DNA from: Verrucomicrobiota bacterium
Lineage (GTDB): Bacteria; Verrucomicrobiota; Verrucomicrobiia; Verrucomicrobiales; DEV007
Reading direction: 5' to 3'
Length of the DNA stretch: 64,000 nt
Assembly (NCBI GenBank): GCA_963205275.1
Contig: CAUJIH010000020.1
Coordinates: 1 to 64,000 of the forward strand
Position 1 is the stretch's first letter. Each line of letters starts with the position of its first letter. Both the position numbers and the translations under genes were made by a program. Below are positions 1 through 10,607 of the stretch, in pieces. The notes below the pieces were generated by a model. It did no database searches. It was not told the DNA's origin and worked only from the letters and a program-made list of their open reading frames with translations.

Positions 1-117
1 CGACGCTTCACCCAGCACAGCGTGAAATTTATCCGCTGGTTGAACAACCATTTGGATCGTGCGTGCGACTGGCATCAAGCTGGTCGGGCTTTAAAGGCAC
101 GCTACGCCTATCAATAG
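1..117 (+). CDS. 3' end of an unidentified protein (partial)
   Basis: An open frame enters from the left edge and stops at TAG 115-117, giving 38 residues ending ALKARYAYQ. The segment is basic and aromatic (RRFTQHSVKFIRWLNNHL). I do not recognise the family. The first copy of a 17-bp direct repeat lies just downstream at 152, so a transposase-like or other mobile-element protein is conceivable, but nothing in the residues shows it. The reading frame is uninterrupted, so a real C-terminus is plausible. Confidence 0.4.
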   Translation, partial: RRFTQHSVKFIRWLNNHLDRACDWHQAGRALKARYAYQ

Positions 118-151
118 TCGGTGAATTTTGGACACCGTTGGAACTGGCAAG

Positions 152-168
152 AAGGGACAGGCTATTTT
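152..168 (+). repeat. 17-bp direct repeat, copy 1
   Basis: The sequence AAGGGACAGGCTATTTT occurs here and again at 1354-1370 in the same orientation, exactly conserved. The two copies bracket the secreted orphan gene at 317-1276. Short exact repeats of this kind can be ends of small mobile elements or REP-like units; that interpretation is inference. Confidence 0.75.
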
Positions 169-316
169 TCGAGTTGAACGATGGCGGCATCTCTGGCGGG
201 AGTCGGCTTCTTCTGTGACACAATTCCGACGGTTCGCGCAACCGGCTAAGGTCCGTAACGCCTCCGGCGTAGATGCCGCACGACGACGTGTCTGCATCCG
301 AATCAAAAATCACCTG

Positions 317-1276
317 TCACTGCACAAACTCGCGCCACTTGCGAAACTCCTTGAGGACTTCCTCCGGTGCACAGCGAGGGCGCAGCAAGGTGCGCACGCG
401 AAAGCCGTATTCTCGATTGACCTCGGGTTGCTCGACCACGAACTGGAAATCCCATGCGGGATTCATCGTTCGCCGCTCGTCGTTCATCCCTCCCCCACTA
501 GGCGATTGGGTGAAGCGGATCCCTTCGCTGCGGTCGAACATCACCACCCAAGTCAGTTCGTCGATATTCCCGTAGAAAAAGGGTTCGTCGAAGCGGATGC
601 GGGAGAAGCTCTTGAACAAGGTGTCGCGCCCGTCGTCCGCGAAGGTCATCTTGAAACGGTCGTCGCGGTGGCGCACGGTGCTTTGGTCGTTGTGCCACTG
701 CGGGCAGAATTGGGTCCAGAGACCACCCTTCTGGTCCTCCAGGCCGCCGAGGAAATGGAGGCTCTTGTCCTCAGGCGCGTTCATGTAGCTAGCCCAGAAC
801 AAGGCGAGGTAACCCTGCTCGGCCACGGGACGGCGTGCGATGCAGCGGAAGTCCATTTCCAAGTAGTACGGTGCGACAAGGCGGAAGCGCGTCCAACTTT
901 CCAGATGAGAAATCGGCGTCGGAGGTTGATGTAGCTCTGCTTCGCTGTCATTGATCCGCCGCAAGGCCATCGGAGCGTGGCGAGGTTCGAAAAAGATTTC
1001 GTTGTCGGCAAGCGGGCCGCCGGTGACGATGTGCTCGAAGTTCAGTCCTGCGACTGTCGGCACGAACACGCTACGGGAGTCCTCCGAATACCTCAAACTC
1101 CACACGCCGTTGTAGCCGGTACGATGCCCACCCTCCGCCGAGTTGTCGCCGACCACCGCTGTCAACTCGCCAGCACGCAAAGTCGTCCAGCCCGGCCCCT
1201 CCTCGGCTGCATCTAGGGAGCAGGCTAGCCCTATTGCGGTGTATGCGGCGAATCTCGTGATCGTTTTCGTCCTCAT
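317..1276 (-). CDS. Secreted protein of unknown function
   Basis: A 319-residue protein whose best start is the ATG at 1274-1276 (MRTKTITRF). That start gives a short basic N-terminus, a hydrophobic stretch (AAYTAIGLACSLDA) and a likely signal-peptidase site near DAAEE. An upstream in-frame ATG at 1321 would put 15 extra polar residues before the signal peptide and is less likely. The mature part is rich in Trp, Phe and Tyr and reads as a beta-rich fold (for example GLWTQFCPQWHND and EIFFEPRHAPMALRRI). I see no catalytic motif I can name. It is probably exported, perhaps a carbohydrate-related or surface protein. It stands alone between two copies of a 17-bp direct repeat and is not part of an obvious operon. 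Confidence 0.75.
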   Translation of the reverse strand: MRTKTITRFAAYTAIGLACSLDAAEEGPGWTTLRAGELTAVVGDNSAEGGHRTGYNGVWSLRYSEDSRSVFVPTVAGLNFEHIVTGGPLADNEIFFEPRHAPMALRRINDSEAELHQPPTPISHLESWTRFRLVAPYYLEMDFRCIARRPVAEQGYLALFWASYMNAPEDKSLHFLGGLEDQKGGLWTQFCPQWHNDQSTVRHRDDRFKMTFADDGRDTLFKSFSRIRFDEPFFYGNIDELTWVVMFDRSEGIRFTQSPSGGGMNDERRTMNPAWDFQFVVEQPEVNREYGFRVRTLLRPRCAPEEVLKEFRKWREFVQ

Positions 1277-1329
1277 CTTGATCGATGCTGAGAGGATTCC
1301 AGAATTCGTGTCAAAGGTCAAGCCGCACG

Positions 1330-1370
1330 CGATTTTTAAGAGACACGATTTTTAAGGGACAGGCTATTTT
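1330..1370 (+). repeat. 17-bp direct repeat copy 2 with 16-bp tandem duplication
   Basis: Copy 2 of AAGGGACAGGCTATTTT is at 1354-1370. Its 5' flank CGATTTTTAAG is present twice (1330-1340 and 1346-1356), a 16-bp-period tandem with one mismatch in the following bases (AGAGA against AGGGA). A degenerate echo, TTGGCTATTTTATTTTAG, follows at 1373-1390. The cluster lies upstream of the secreted orphan gene and may include its promoter region. Confidence 0.7.
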
Positions 1371-1474
1371 ACTTGGCTATTTTATTTTAGTGCAGAATGC
1401 AGAAGTGCTGTGCTAATGAAGGAGCTTTCGACTGAAGCCGTCGTATTGAGACGGCCATCGTCGCTTCGCTCGAC

Positions 1475-3943
<2,469 letters not shown>

Positions 3944-4043
3944 GGAAAAGTAACATCACCAGCCTATCGTCGCCGAATGAATCGCAGAATTTTTCCATCG
4001 AAAAGGCAATTGAAATGGAATCTGATCACCACCACCTTCGTCC

Positions 4044-4664
4044 ATGCCCCGCACCCTGCTCGTCGCCACTCATAATGCACACAAGACTAAAGAAATTCGT
4101 GATATCCTCTCTGATCTCTTCGACGAAATCATCGATCTGAGCCGTTTTTCTGACCGCCCTGCTCCTGAAGAGACAGGCAGTAACTTCGCTGAAAATTCAG
4201 CGATCAAAGCGCTCGACGCCAGCCGCCATGCTCCGGATGCACTTGTCCTAGCGGACGATTCTGGATTGGAAGTCGATGCTCTGAACGGCGATCCGGGAGT
4301 TCACTCGGCCCGCTACGCGGGAGAACACGCCAGCGACGCTGACAATCGGAGAAAGCTTCTCATGGCTTTCGGACAGCCCGAGCACGCTGATTCTCCGCGT
4401 ACAGCGAGGTTTTGGTGCGTGATCACTTTAGCGAAAAACGGGAAAGTCATCGCCCGCTTCGATGGCAGCATCGAAGGCACGATCGCCACGACCGAGACAG
4501 GCGACGGAGGTTTCGGATACGATTCTCTCTTCATCCCGCAAGGTTATCATCAAAGCTTCGGAGAATTATCTGCGGTGCAAAAAAACAGCATGAGTCACCG
4601 CGCCCGCGCCCTGGAAAAATTGAGCGCATGGCTGGTAGACGGGATGGATGAACTTTTTCTGTAG
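4044..4664 (+). CDS. rdgB: dITP/XTP pyrophosphatase (RdgB/HAM1 family)
   Basis: A 206-residue Ham1-family protein that hydrolyses non-canonical purine nucleoside triphosphates (dITP, XTP) to monophosphates and pyrophosphate, keeping them out of DNA and RNA. The N-terminal LLVATHNAHKTKEIRDIL matches the family P-loop-like substrate loop. The acidic metal site (ETGSNFAENSAIKA; LADDSGLEVDALNG, then GVHSARYAGEHASD) and the C-terminal GFGYDSLFIP and MSHRARALEKL motifs are all present. Length is normal for the family (about 200). It is transcribed away from the U32 gene and precedes a HAD phosphatase, with a possible 49-codon ORF between them. Confidence 0.95.
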   Translation: MPRTLLVATHNAHKTKEIRDILSDLFDEIIDLSRFSDRPAPEETGSNFAENSAIKALDASRHAPDALVLADDSGLEVDALNGDPGVHSARYAGEHASDADNRRKLLMAFGQPEHADSPRTARFWCVITLAKNGKVIARFDGSIEGTIATTETGDGGFGYDSLFIPQGYHQSFGELSAVQKNSMSHRARALEKLSAWLVDGMDELFL

Positions 4665-4678
4665 GCTCACTTCAGATC

Positions 4679-4828
4679 ATGGAAGTGTTTAAAACGCGAG
4701 ATCAAAAGGATATCGCATCGATCACTCCGATCTCTGATAAATCAGCATTACAATCTCTCCTTCTGCGGGATCCCGGTGGCGCTGGAAGCTCGACTTGTTC
4801 TTCCATGGGGTTCCGCCATAGTGAATGA
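4679..4828 (+). CDS. Possible 49-residue ORF overlapping the HAD start
   Basis: An ATG at 4679 opens a frame of 49 codons (MEVFKTRDQKDIASITPISD at the start) that ends at TGA 4826-4828. The stop overlaps the first ATG of the HAD gene (4825-4827) as ATGA, the usual layout of translational coupling. The peptide ends SSTCSSMGFRHSE. I do not recognise it. It could instead be a decayed gene fragment, or leader sequence translated by chance. Confidence 0.35.
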   Translation: MEVFKTRDQKDIASITPISDKSALQSLLLRDPGGAGSSTCSSMGFRHSE

Positions 4829-5520
4829 GTATGGCTTCTTCTCTTCCTTGTTCTGAAATCGGTGTCGTTTTCGATCTCGACGGAGTGCTGATCGATTCAC
4901 ACGATCAGCACGAGCGAGCCTGGCTTCATCTGGCTGATGAGCGCAACTTAAAACTTGAGAAGGAGCAATTTACCGCATCTTTCGGTGCTCGGAATGAGAC
5001 GATTATTCCGCATGTGTTTCATTGGGCTGATCCGGAGGATCATCGTGCGATTCAGGAACTGGCTGAGCGGAAGGAGAAGCTCTACCGCGAACTGGTCGCT
5101 GCCGACGGCATTAAGCCTCTGCCGGGAGTCCTTTCCTTGTTGGACTCATTGCGAGACGCCGCGATTCCAGTCTCGCTGGGATCGTCAACTCCCCGAAAGA
5201 ATATCGAGGCCTGTTTTGCAGCAACCGGGCTGGACCGTTACTTTGGTGAAAACATCACCGGGGCGGAAGATGTGACAAAGGGAAAGCCTGATCCTCAGGT
5301 ATTTCTGATTGCAGCAGAAAAGATCAAGTGCGATCCGAGCCGCTGCTTGGTCATCGAGGATGCCATCGTCGGTATCGAGGCTGGTTTAGCTGCGGGGATG
5401 CGAGTCGTAGCAGTGACCACGACTCATCTGCGTGAGAAGCTCGAAGATCGGGGGGCCTCTCGCATCGTGGATTCACTGGGAGAACTCAATGTCGAGACGA
5501 TCCGCGTGATCCTGTCATGA
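4825..5520 (+). CDS. HAD-superfamily hydrolase, beta-phosphoglucomutase-like
   Basis: A 231-residue HAD protein with all four motifs: VVFDLDGVLIDSH (nucleophile and acid Asp), SLGSSTPRKN (Thr/Ser motif II), the Lys in GKPDPQVFL (motif III), and CLVIEDAIVGIEAG (motif IV). The helical cap at about residues 25-90 places it in subfamily IA, near beta-phosphoglucomutases and phosphoglycolate-type phosphatases. The substrate cannot be read from sequence. A second in-frame ATG at 4831 is an equally good start; the first overlaps the stop of the preceding short ORF. It converges on the citrate synthase gene, 69 bp away. Confidence 0.88.
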   Translation: MSMASSLPCSEIGVVFDLDGVLIDSHDQHERAWLHLADERNLKLEKEQFTASFGARNETIIPHVFHWADPEDHRAIQELAERKEKLYRELVAADGIKPLPGVLSLLDSLRDAAIPVSLGSSTPRKNIEACFAATGLDRYFGENITGAEDVTKGKPDPQVFLIAAEKIKCDPSRCLVIEDAIVGIEAGLAAGMRVVAVTTTHLREKLEDRGASRIVDSLGELNVETIRVILS

Positions 5521-5589
5521 TCGCGCTATGCGTTCAGACCGCTCGCATCATTCGAATCTTCTACTTTCGAGAAGAGCGGCGGGCGATCC

Positions 5590-6726
5590 TCAAGCGCGTT
5601 CCGCGATCGGAGGAATGGGCTGATCTTCGGTCGGCCCTGAGTAGAGGGTCAGCGGGCGGTAGAGGCGATTGTCATCCAACTGCTCTAGAACCTGTGCCGT
5701 CCAGCCTGCAACGCGAGAAATCGCGAAGATCGGAGTGAACAGATCGGTCGGGATGCCCAGTGAGTAATAGACTGTGGCGGAGTAGAAATCGACGTTGGCG
5801 TTGAGATTCTTCTTTTCCTTCATCAACGCGGCGATGCGTTCGGACATATCGATCCATTTTGTTTCACCAAGTTCTTTGGTGAGTTGGATGGCCATTTTCC
5901 GCAGGAAGGGAGCACGGGGATCTAAGGTGCGATAGACGCGGTGGCCGATTCCCATGATTTTTTTCTTTTCGGCTAGGCAGTTTTCGATATAGGCATCGAC
6001 CTTGTCGAGACTGCCGATTTCCTGCAACATGCGAATGACTCCCTCATTCGCTCCGCCGTGTAGCGGCCCCTTCAGAGTCCCGATCGCAGAAGTAATCGCA
6101 GAGTATAGATCCGAGAGTGTGGCGATGGTAACTCGGGCGCTGAAGGTGGAGGCGTTCATGCCGTGATCAGCGTGGAGAATGTATGCGGCGTCGAGAGTTC
6201 TGACCGCTTCTGCACCCGCAGTTTTTCCATTGATGAGATAAAGGAAATGGGCAGCCTCAGAGAGGTCTTCGCGCACGGGTGGCAGCTCTTTGCCTTCCCG
6301 AGCACAGTGAAAATAGGCAACCATCAGCGGAATCGTGGCGCAGATCGCCATCGCCCGATCCTCATTGAGAGTGCGATCTTGGTCGCCGCCACGATTGTCG
6401 TAGAGTCCGAGCATGCTGACTCCCGTGCGTAACACGTTCATCGGAGAGGCATCCTTCGGAGCGGTCCGAAGGAAGTCGATTACGCCCAGAGGAAGATTCC
6501 GGTGTGAGCGCAGATTCCGGGTGAACAGATCCAGTTCGCTCTGTGTGGGCAGCTTTCGGCGATGGAGGAGGAACATGACTTCCTCAAAGGTGCACTTTTC
6601 GACAAGGTCCTGGATGTTATAACCCAAGTAGCGCAACACTCCTGCTTGACCCTGAACGTCGCTCAGGCAGGATTCGTTCGCGATCACTCCCTCGAGCCCT
6701 CTGGCATATTCCGGCTTTTCCGACAT
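5590..6726 (-). CDS. gltA: Citrate synthase
   Basis: A 378-residue citrate synthase condensing acetyl-CoA and oxaloacetate, the entry step of the TCA cycle. Catalytic regions are visible: the substrate-binding His in HADHGMNAS, the catalytic His in GPLHGGANEG, the His in MGIGHRVYRT and the catalytic Asp in NVDFYSATVYY. The length matches the short dimeric type found in Bacillus and many other bacteria rather than the longer E. coli enzyme. It is the last gene of a minus-strand block sucC-sucD-gltA, 64 bp after sucD, so the three TCA genes are probably co-transcribed. A methylcitrate synthase role cannot be excluded from sequence, but the sucCD neighbours favour citrate synthase. Confidence 0.93.
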   Translation of the reverse strand: MSEKPEYARGLEGVIANESCLSDVQGQAGVLRYLGYNIQDLVEKCTFEEVMFLLHRRKLPTQSELDLFTRNLRSHRNLPLGVIDFLRTAPKDASPMNVLRTGVSMLGLYDNRGGDQDRTLNEDRAMAICATIPLMVAYFHCAREGKELPPVREDLSEAAHFLYLINGKTAGAEAVRTLDAAYILHADHGMNASTFSARVTIATLSDLYSAITSAIGTLKGPLHGGANEGVIRMLQEIGSLDKVDAYIENCLAEKKKIMGIGHRVYRTLDPRAPFLRKMAIQLTKELGETKWIDMSERIAALMKEKKNLNANVDFYSATVYYSLGIPTDLFTPIFAISRVAGWTAQVLEQLDDNRLYRPLTLYSGPTEDQPIPPIAERA

Positions 6727-6790
6727 AAGATGTTAGTTTTACAATAGTTTCAGGCCCTGAATCAAGTGTTGATGCAAAAAAATTCTGAAA

Positions 6791-7684
6791 TCACCCCATC
6801 GCACGAACCAGAGCGTTCCCCATGTCAGAGGGTGTCGCTGCTACTTCGATACCGGCGTCGCGCAGAGCTTCGATTTTAGCCGCAGCAGTACCTTTTCCAC
6901 CAGAGATGATCGCTCCGGCATGTCCCATGCGACGTCCGGGAGGAGCTGTCGCACCCGCGATGAAGGCTGCGATGGGCTTCTTGCAGTATTCCTTCGCCCA
7001 CGCCGCAGCGATTTCCTCGTTGGCACCGCCGATCTCACCGATCATGATGATCGCTTCGGTTTCGGGATCGTCGTTGAACATTTTCAGTATATCCAGATGG
7101 GTGGTTCCGTTGATCGGATCCCCGCCAATCCCGACGCTAGTACTCTGCCCAAGTCCGAGATTAGTGAGCTGCCAAACGGCCTCGTAGGTGAGTGTTCCAC
7201 TGCGGGATACGACACCGACTTTCCCGCGCTTGTGGATGTAACCGGGAGCAATCCCGATCCGGCAGCCTCCGGTAGAATCCTGACCACGCCCGGGCGTGAC
7301 GATCCCAGGACAGTTCGGACCGATGAGTCGAGCCTTCTTTCCCTCCATCGCGGCGCGGACACGCATCATATCCATAACGGGAATGCCCTCTGTGATGGCG
7401 ATGATCAGCTCACAACCTGCGTCCGCAGCTTCGAGGATGGCATCGGCAGCGAATGGAGGCGGCACGAAGATCGCCGAAACTGTAGCTCCTGTGGTCTCGA
7501 CAGCTTGGGAGACGGTATCGAAGATCGGAACGCGATCAGCGAAGGTTTGCCCTCCTTTGCCGGGGGTAACTCCGGCGACGAGTTGCGTGCCGTAATCGAG
7601 GCTGAGTTGGGCGTGGCGTCCACCGAAGGAGCCAGTGATCCCCTGAATAAGGATTTTTGTGTTTTCGTCAACGAGAATAGCCAT
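6791..7684 (-). CDS. sucD: Succinyl-CoA synthetase, alpha subunit
   Basis: A 297-residue alpha subunit of succinate-CoA ligase, which forms the heterotetramer with SucC and interconverts succinyl-CoA and succinate with substrate-level phosphorylation. It has the CoA-binding Rossmann fold at the N-terminus ([20 protein letters not shown]), the [18 protein letters not shown] region, and the active-site His in [15 protein letters not shown] that is phosphorylated during catalysis. Its size is typical (about 290). It lies 35 bp downstream of sucC and 64 bp upstream of the citrate synthase gene, all on the minus strand. Confidence 0.96.
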   Translation of the reverse strand: MAILVDENTKILIQGITGSFGGRHAQLSLDYGTQLVAGVTPGKGGQTFADRVPIFDTVSQAVETTGATVSAIFVPPPFAADAILEAADAGCELIIAITEGIPVMDMMRVRAAMEGKKARLIGPNCPGIVTPGRGQDSTGGCRIGIAPGYIHKRGKVGVVSRSGTLTYEAVWQLTNLGLGQSTSVGIGGDPINGTTHLDILKMFNDDPETEAIIMIGEIGGANEEIAAAWAKEYCKKPIAAFIAGATAPPGRRMGHAGAIISGGKGTAAAKIEALRDAGIEVAATPSDMGNALVRAMG

Positions 7685-7718
7685 GAGATAAATCGGGAAA
7701 TCGGTGAATAGGGACGGT

Positions 7719-8900
7719 TCAGGCCTTGATGGCGGCGACGGCTTTCTCGGCAGCCTCGGCGAGGGTATCGGCGGAAGTCAGAGCGACGTCAGACTCGGCG
7801 AGTGTTCGCTTGCCTGCCGCGACATTGTTCCCTTCCAACCTCACTACGAGAGGGATATTGAGTGATACCTCTTTACTGGCGGCGACGATCCCTCGGGCGA
7901 TCACATCGCAGTCCATAATGCCGCCGAAGATGTTCACGAGGATGGCCTTCACCTTGGGATCGCCGAGGATAATTTTGAAGGCATTGGTTACTTGCTCCTG
8001 CGACGCTCCGCCGCCCACGTCGAGAAAGTTGGCGGGTTCGCCCCCAAAGTGCTTGATGATGTCCATCGTAGCCATCGCGAGACCGGCTCCATTCACTAGA
8101 CAGGCGATATTGCCGTCGAGCCCGATGTAGTTGAGATGATACTTGGCCGCCTCGACTTCGCGTGGGTCCTGCTCGGTCGGATCGTGAAGTGCCTCGATAT
8201 CGGGATGGCGATAAAGGGCGTTATCGTCGAAATCGAACTTTGCATCCAGCGCGAGCACCCGTCCGTCGGGAGTGACGACCAGCGGATTAATTTCGACCAT
8301 GGAGCAATCGCATTCGATGAAGAGCCGGTAGAGGGCAGAGAGCAGTTTTCCAAACTGTTTTGCCTGATCGCCACTGAAACCCAGCTTTGCCGCGACTTTG
8401 CGAATTTCGTATGCCTGCAAGCCTAGCAAAGGGTGGACGGTCTGGTGGAAAATGCGCTCTGGAGTGACAGCAGCGACTTCCTCAATATTTACGCCGCCTT
8501 CAGTACTGGCGACGATCACTGGCGAGCGACTCTCACGATCCATGAGGATGGCGAGGTAATATTCCTTTTTGATATCGACCGCCTCCGCCACCATCACTTT
8601 ACTCACCAGCTTCCCCTCCTCACCCGTCTGGTGTGTGACGAGAACCTGACCGAGCATCTGAGCAGCGAGATCTGAGGCTTCTTTTGCATCGGTGACGACG
8701 TGGACTCCGCCCTTAAAGCCATTTTTGAACGTTCCCTTTCCGCGACCACCCGCATGAACTTGGGCTTTCACCACGATCTGATCTCCCATCTCTGATGCGA
8801 TGGTCAATGCCTGCTCTGCAGTGTCGGCGACGCGCCCTTTTGGCGATGGAACGCCGAATTTTTCAAATAATTCCTTGGCTTGATATTCGTGGATATTCAT
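7719..8900 (-). CDS. sucC: Succinyl-CoA synthetase, beta subunit
   Basis: A 393-residue ATP-grasp beta subunit of succinate-CoA ligase. I place the start at the ATG 8898-8900, giving the family N-terminus [20 protein letters not shown]; an upstream in-frame extension to 8972 has no homologous look. Visible signatures are [19 protein letters not shown] (nucleotide binding), [15 protein letters not shown] and [10 protein letters not shown] (metal site), and the C-terminal CoA-ligase fold with [17 protein letters not shown]. It is the first gene of the sucC-sucD-gltA block, with its promoter presumably in 8901-9030. Confidence 0.96.
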   Translation of the reverse strand: MNIHEYQAKELFEKFGVPSPKGRVADTAEQALTIASEMGDQIVVKAQVHAGGRGKGTFKNGFKGGVHVVTDAKEASDLAAQMLGQVLVTHQTGEEGKLVSKVMVAEAVDIKKEYYLAILMDRESRSPVIVASTEGGVNIEEVAAVTPERIFHQTVHPLLGLQAYEIRKVAAKLGFSGDQAKQFGKLLSALYRLFIECDCSMVEINPLVVTPDGRVLALDAKFDFDDNALYRHPDIEALHDPTEQDPREVEAAKYHLNYIGLDGNIACLVNGAGLAMATMDIIKHFGGEPANFLDVGGGASQEQVTNAFKIILGDPKVKAILVNIFGGIMDCDVIARGIVAASKEVSLNIPLVVRLEGNNVAAGKRTLAESDVALTSADTLAEAAEKAVAAIKA

Positions 8901-9030
8901 AAATGGGTTCGCGACCGACGCCACGATCACGACGACGGGAGGGCAACTTACTAGGGGGGTGGGATGGGTCAAGGATGGATTTCCTTAGAAGTGCATCCCG
9001 TAAAAACGGTGTCAGGTGCTGTATCTTCAC

Positions 9031-10515
9031 TCAGAAGTCTAGATATACTTCCGCTCGGCGATTGGCCGAGCGGCCGCTAGGATTGTCCGAGCCGTCAGGT
9101 TTGAAGTTCGGCATCCGAGGCTTGGCCGATCCGAAGGCTTTTGTGACGACCTGATCACCTTTGACTCCCCGATCAATAAGGGATTGTCGGATTACTTCGG
9201 CCCGCTTTTCGCTGAGTGCATCGTTGTATGGATCGCTGCCGAGAGCATCTGCGTGACCGGTGATGTGGATCAGTCGCTTATTATTCTGCTTCAGGATTCT
9301 TGCGATGATGTCGAGTTGTCGACCTGTGCGCTGTGTGACGTTCGAATTATCGAACTCGAAGTAGAGGACGAGAGAGTCTCCGCCTTCAGGATTCTCAATA
9401 ATCGGCGTGTAGGCAACCCCGCTGCCACCAGCCATCTCAGATAGGGTGGAAAGCATCTTAGAGAAAGTCAGCCCGCCGATTAGCCATTTTCCGTCTTTGT
9501 GGTTGAGTTCCACAGCATACTCGGATGAAGCGGTCTCGGAAGTGACTTGAGCGAGCACCCAGGTCACATCATCACGAGACAGGGTGACGACGAAGGGACG
9601 TTGTTTTTTCAGAGTAAAGTTCCCTTCTTCAATGGCGATCATCAGAGCGGCGACGCGCTCGTCAGTAACGGTCGCTGGATCGGAGAGCGCACGAGCGGCT
9701 GCGTAGTCATGACGCATTACGGCATCGGAAAAGGCCTGTGCTACGGTCAGGGCATCGTCTGTAGAAGCAGGAGTAGAGCCGGGCTTGCCGGGTGTAGTCG
9801 AGAGCGGGAGCGTGACTTTCTCGATGCGGAAAGCTCCCGGCACCTGCTCTTTTAGGTCGATGTAGAGCTGATTCGTTTCGGTGGAGTGAGGTGCATTAGG
9901 GCTAGGATGGGCGGCAACCGCCGGGTCTTTTTCAGCAGGCTTCGTTGCTTCGAGAGCGGATTGGTCTTTCTCGGGTAAATTAGCTTTTCCAGAAGTCGCC
10001 TGATCAGCTTTGCCGGGGTCAGCGACTTTCGTCTCCTTCGCCTTTGTCGGGGGCACCTTCACAAAATTCAAAGACCAGCGAGCGGCCCCGACTGCTTTCG
10101 AGATTTCTGCATGTGGAGTCTCGGGATCGAGCTTCCAGTCAGGGTTCTCGATCAGGGTCTGAATCGGCGTACGCTCCGCTTGTGCGATGGTTTCAGGACC
10201 GACCACTTTCTCGAATGTCTCGAAATTCTTCTTTCCAAGCACGTCGGCCAAGGCATCCATTGCAGCGGCTGGAGTCGGGAAAGTGCCCTCTGGAAGGGCG
10301 GGTGGCGTGGGCTTCTCTTCGGTCTTCGCCTTCTTCGCGACATCCTCTTGGGCGGGCTTTGCCTGGGATGGCATGGCTGGTTCCTTCGATTCAGTGCCCG
10401 TCGGTTCGGTTGTTGGAGCAGTTTGCTTTTTTCCTGGCCCCAGAAGTGTAACGAGCGATATCCCCGCGCCAGCGGCAATAATTCCGAAAAATACAATAGC
10501 GTTGTTTCTGCTCAT
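9031..10515 (-). CDS. Membrane-anchored OmpA-family protein
   Basis: A 494-residue protein with an N-terminal hydrophobic anchor (NAIVFFGIIAAGAGISLVTLLG, about residues 5-26). A long Pro/Ala/Lys/Glu-rich linker follows (about 30-95), then a mixed domain with an internal low-complexity Lys/Ala/Glu segment (about 155-215). A C-terminal OmpA-like peptidoglycan-binding domain sits at about 385-494: LYFEFDNSNVT, then HITGHADALGSDPYNDALSEKRAE and GRSANRRAEVYLDF. By family the C-terminal domain binds the peptidoglycan stem peptide. The N-terminal helix lacks a clear cleavage site, so the protein probably stays in the inner membrane and reaches into the periplasm. It follows hisS on the same strand by 92 bp. 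Confidence 0.88.
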   Translation of the reverse strand: MSRNNAIVFFGIIAAGAGISLVTLLGPGKKQTAPTTEPTGTESKEPAMPSQAKPAQEDVAKKAKTEEKPTPPALPEGTFPTPAAAMDALADVLGKKNFETFEKVVGPETIAQAERTPIQTLIENPDWKLDPETPHAEISKAVGAARWSLNFVKVPPTKAKETKVADPGKADQATSGKANLPEKDQSALEATKPAEKDPAVAAHPSPNAPHSTETNQLYIDLKEQVPGAFRIEKVTLPLSTTPGKPGSTPASTDDALTVAQAFSDAVMRHDYAAARALSDPATVTDERVAALMIAIEEGNFTLKKQRPFVVTLSRDDVTWVLAQVTSETASSEYAVELNHKDGKWLIGGLTFSKMLSTLSEMAGGSGVAYTPIIENPEGGDSLVLYFEFDNSNVTQRTGRQLDIIARILKQNNKRLIHITGHADALGSDPYNDALSEKRAEVIRQSLIDRGVKGDQVVTKAFGSAKPRMPNFKPDGSDNPSGRSANRRAEVYLDF

Positions 10516-10607
10516 AGCCTGTCCGTACTAGTGTCTCTGATGCAATACACGATTACGCCAGTGTAGCAGAATGTGCCACTGAGGAAACAGAAAACCACTT
10601 GTAATTC

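Noticed and set aside
128-934. 268-residue open frame on the + strand
   Set aside because: It runs antisense through the secreted orphan gene at 317-1276, is rich in Arg/Leu/Ala shadow codons and shows no domain; the minus-strand protein has a signal peptide and normal composition.
9007-9020. GGTGTCAGGTGCTG motif near the OmpA gene end
   Set aside because: It looks like a REP-type core, but only one copy is present in the window, so no repeat can be claimed.
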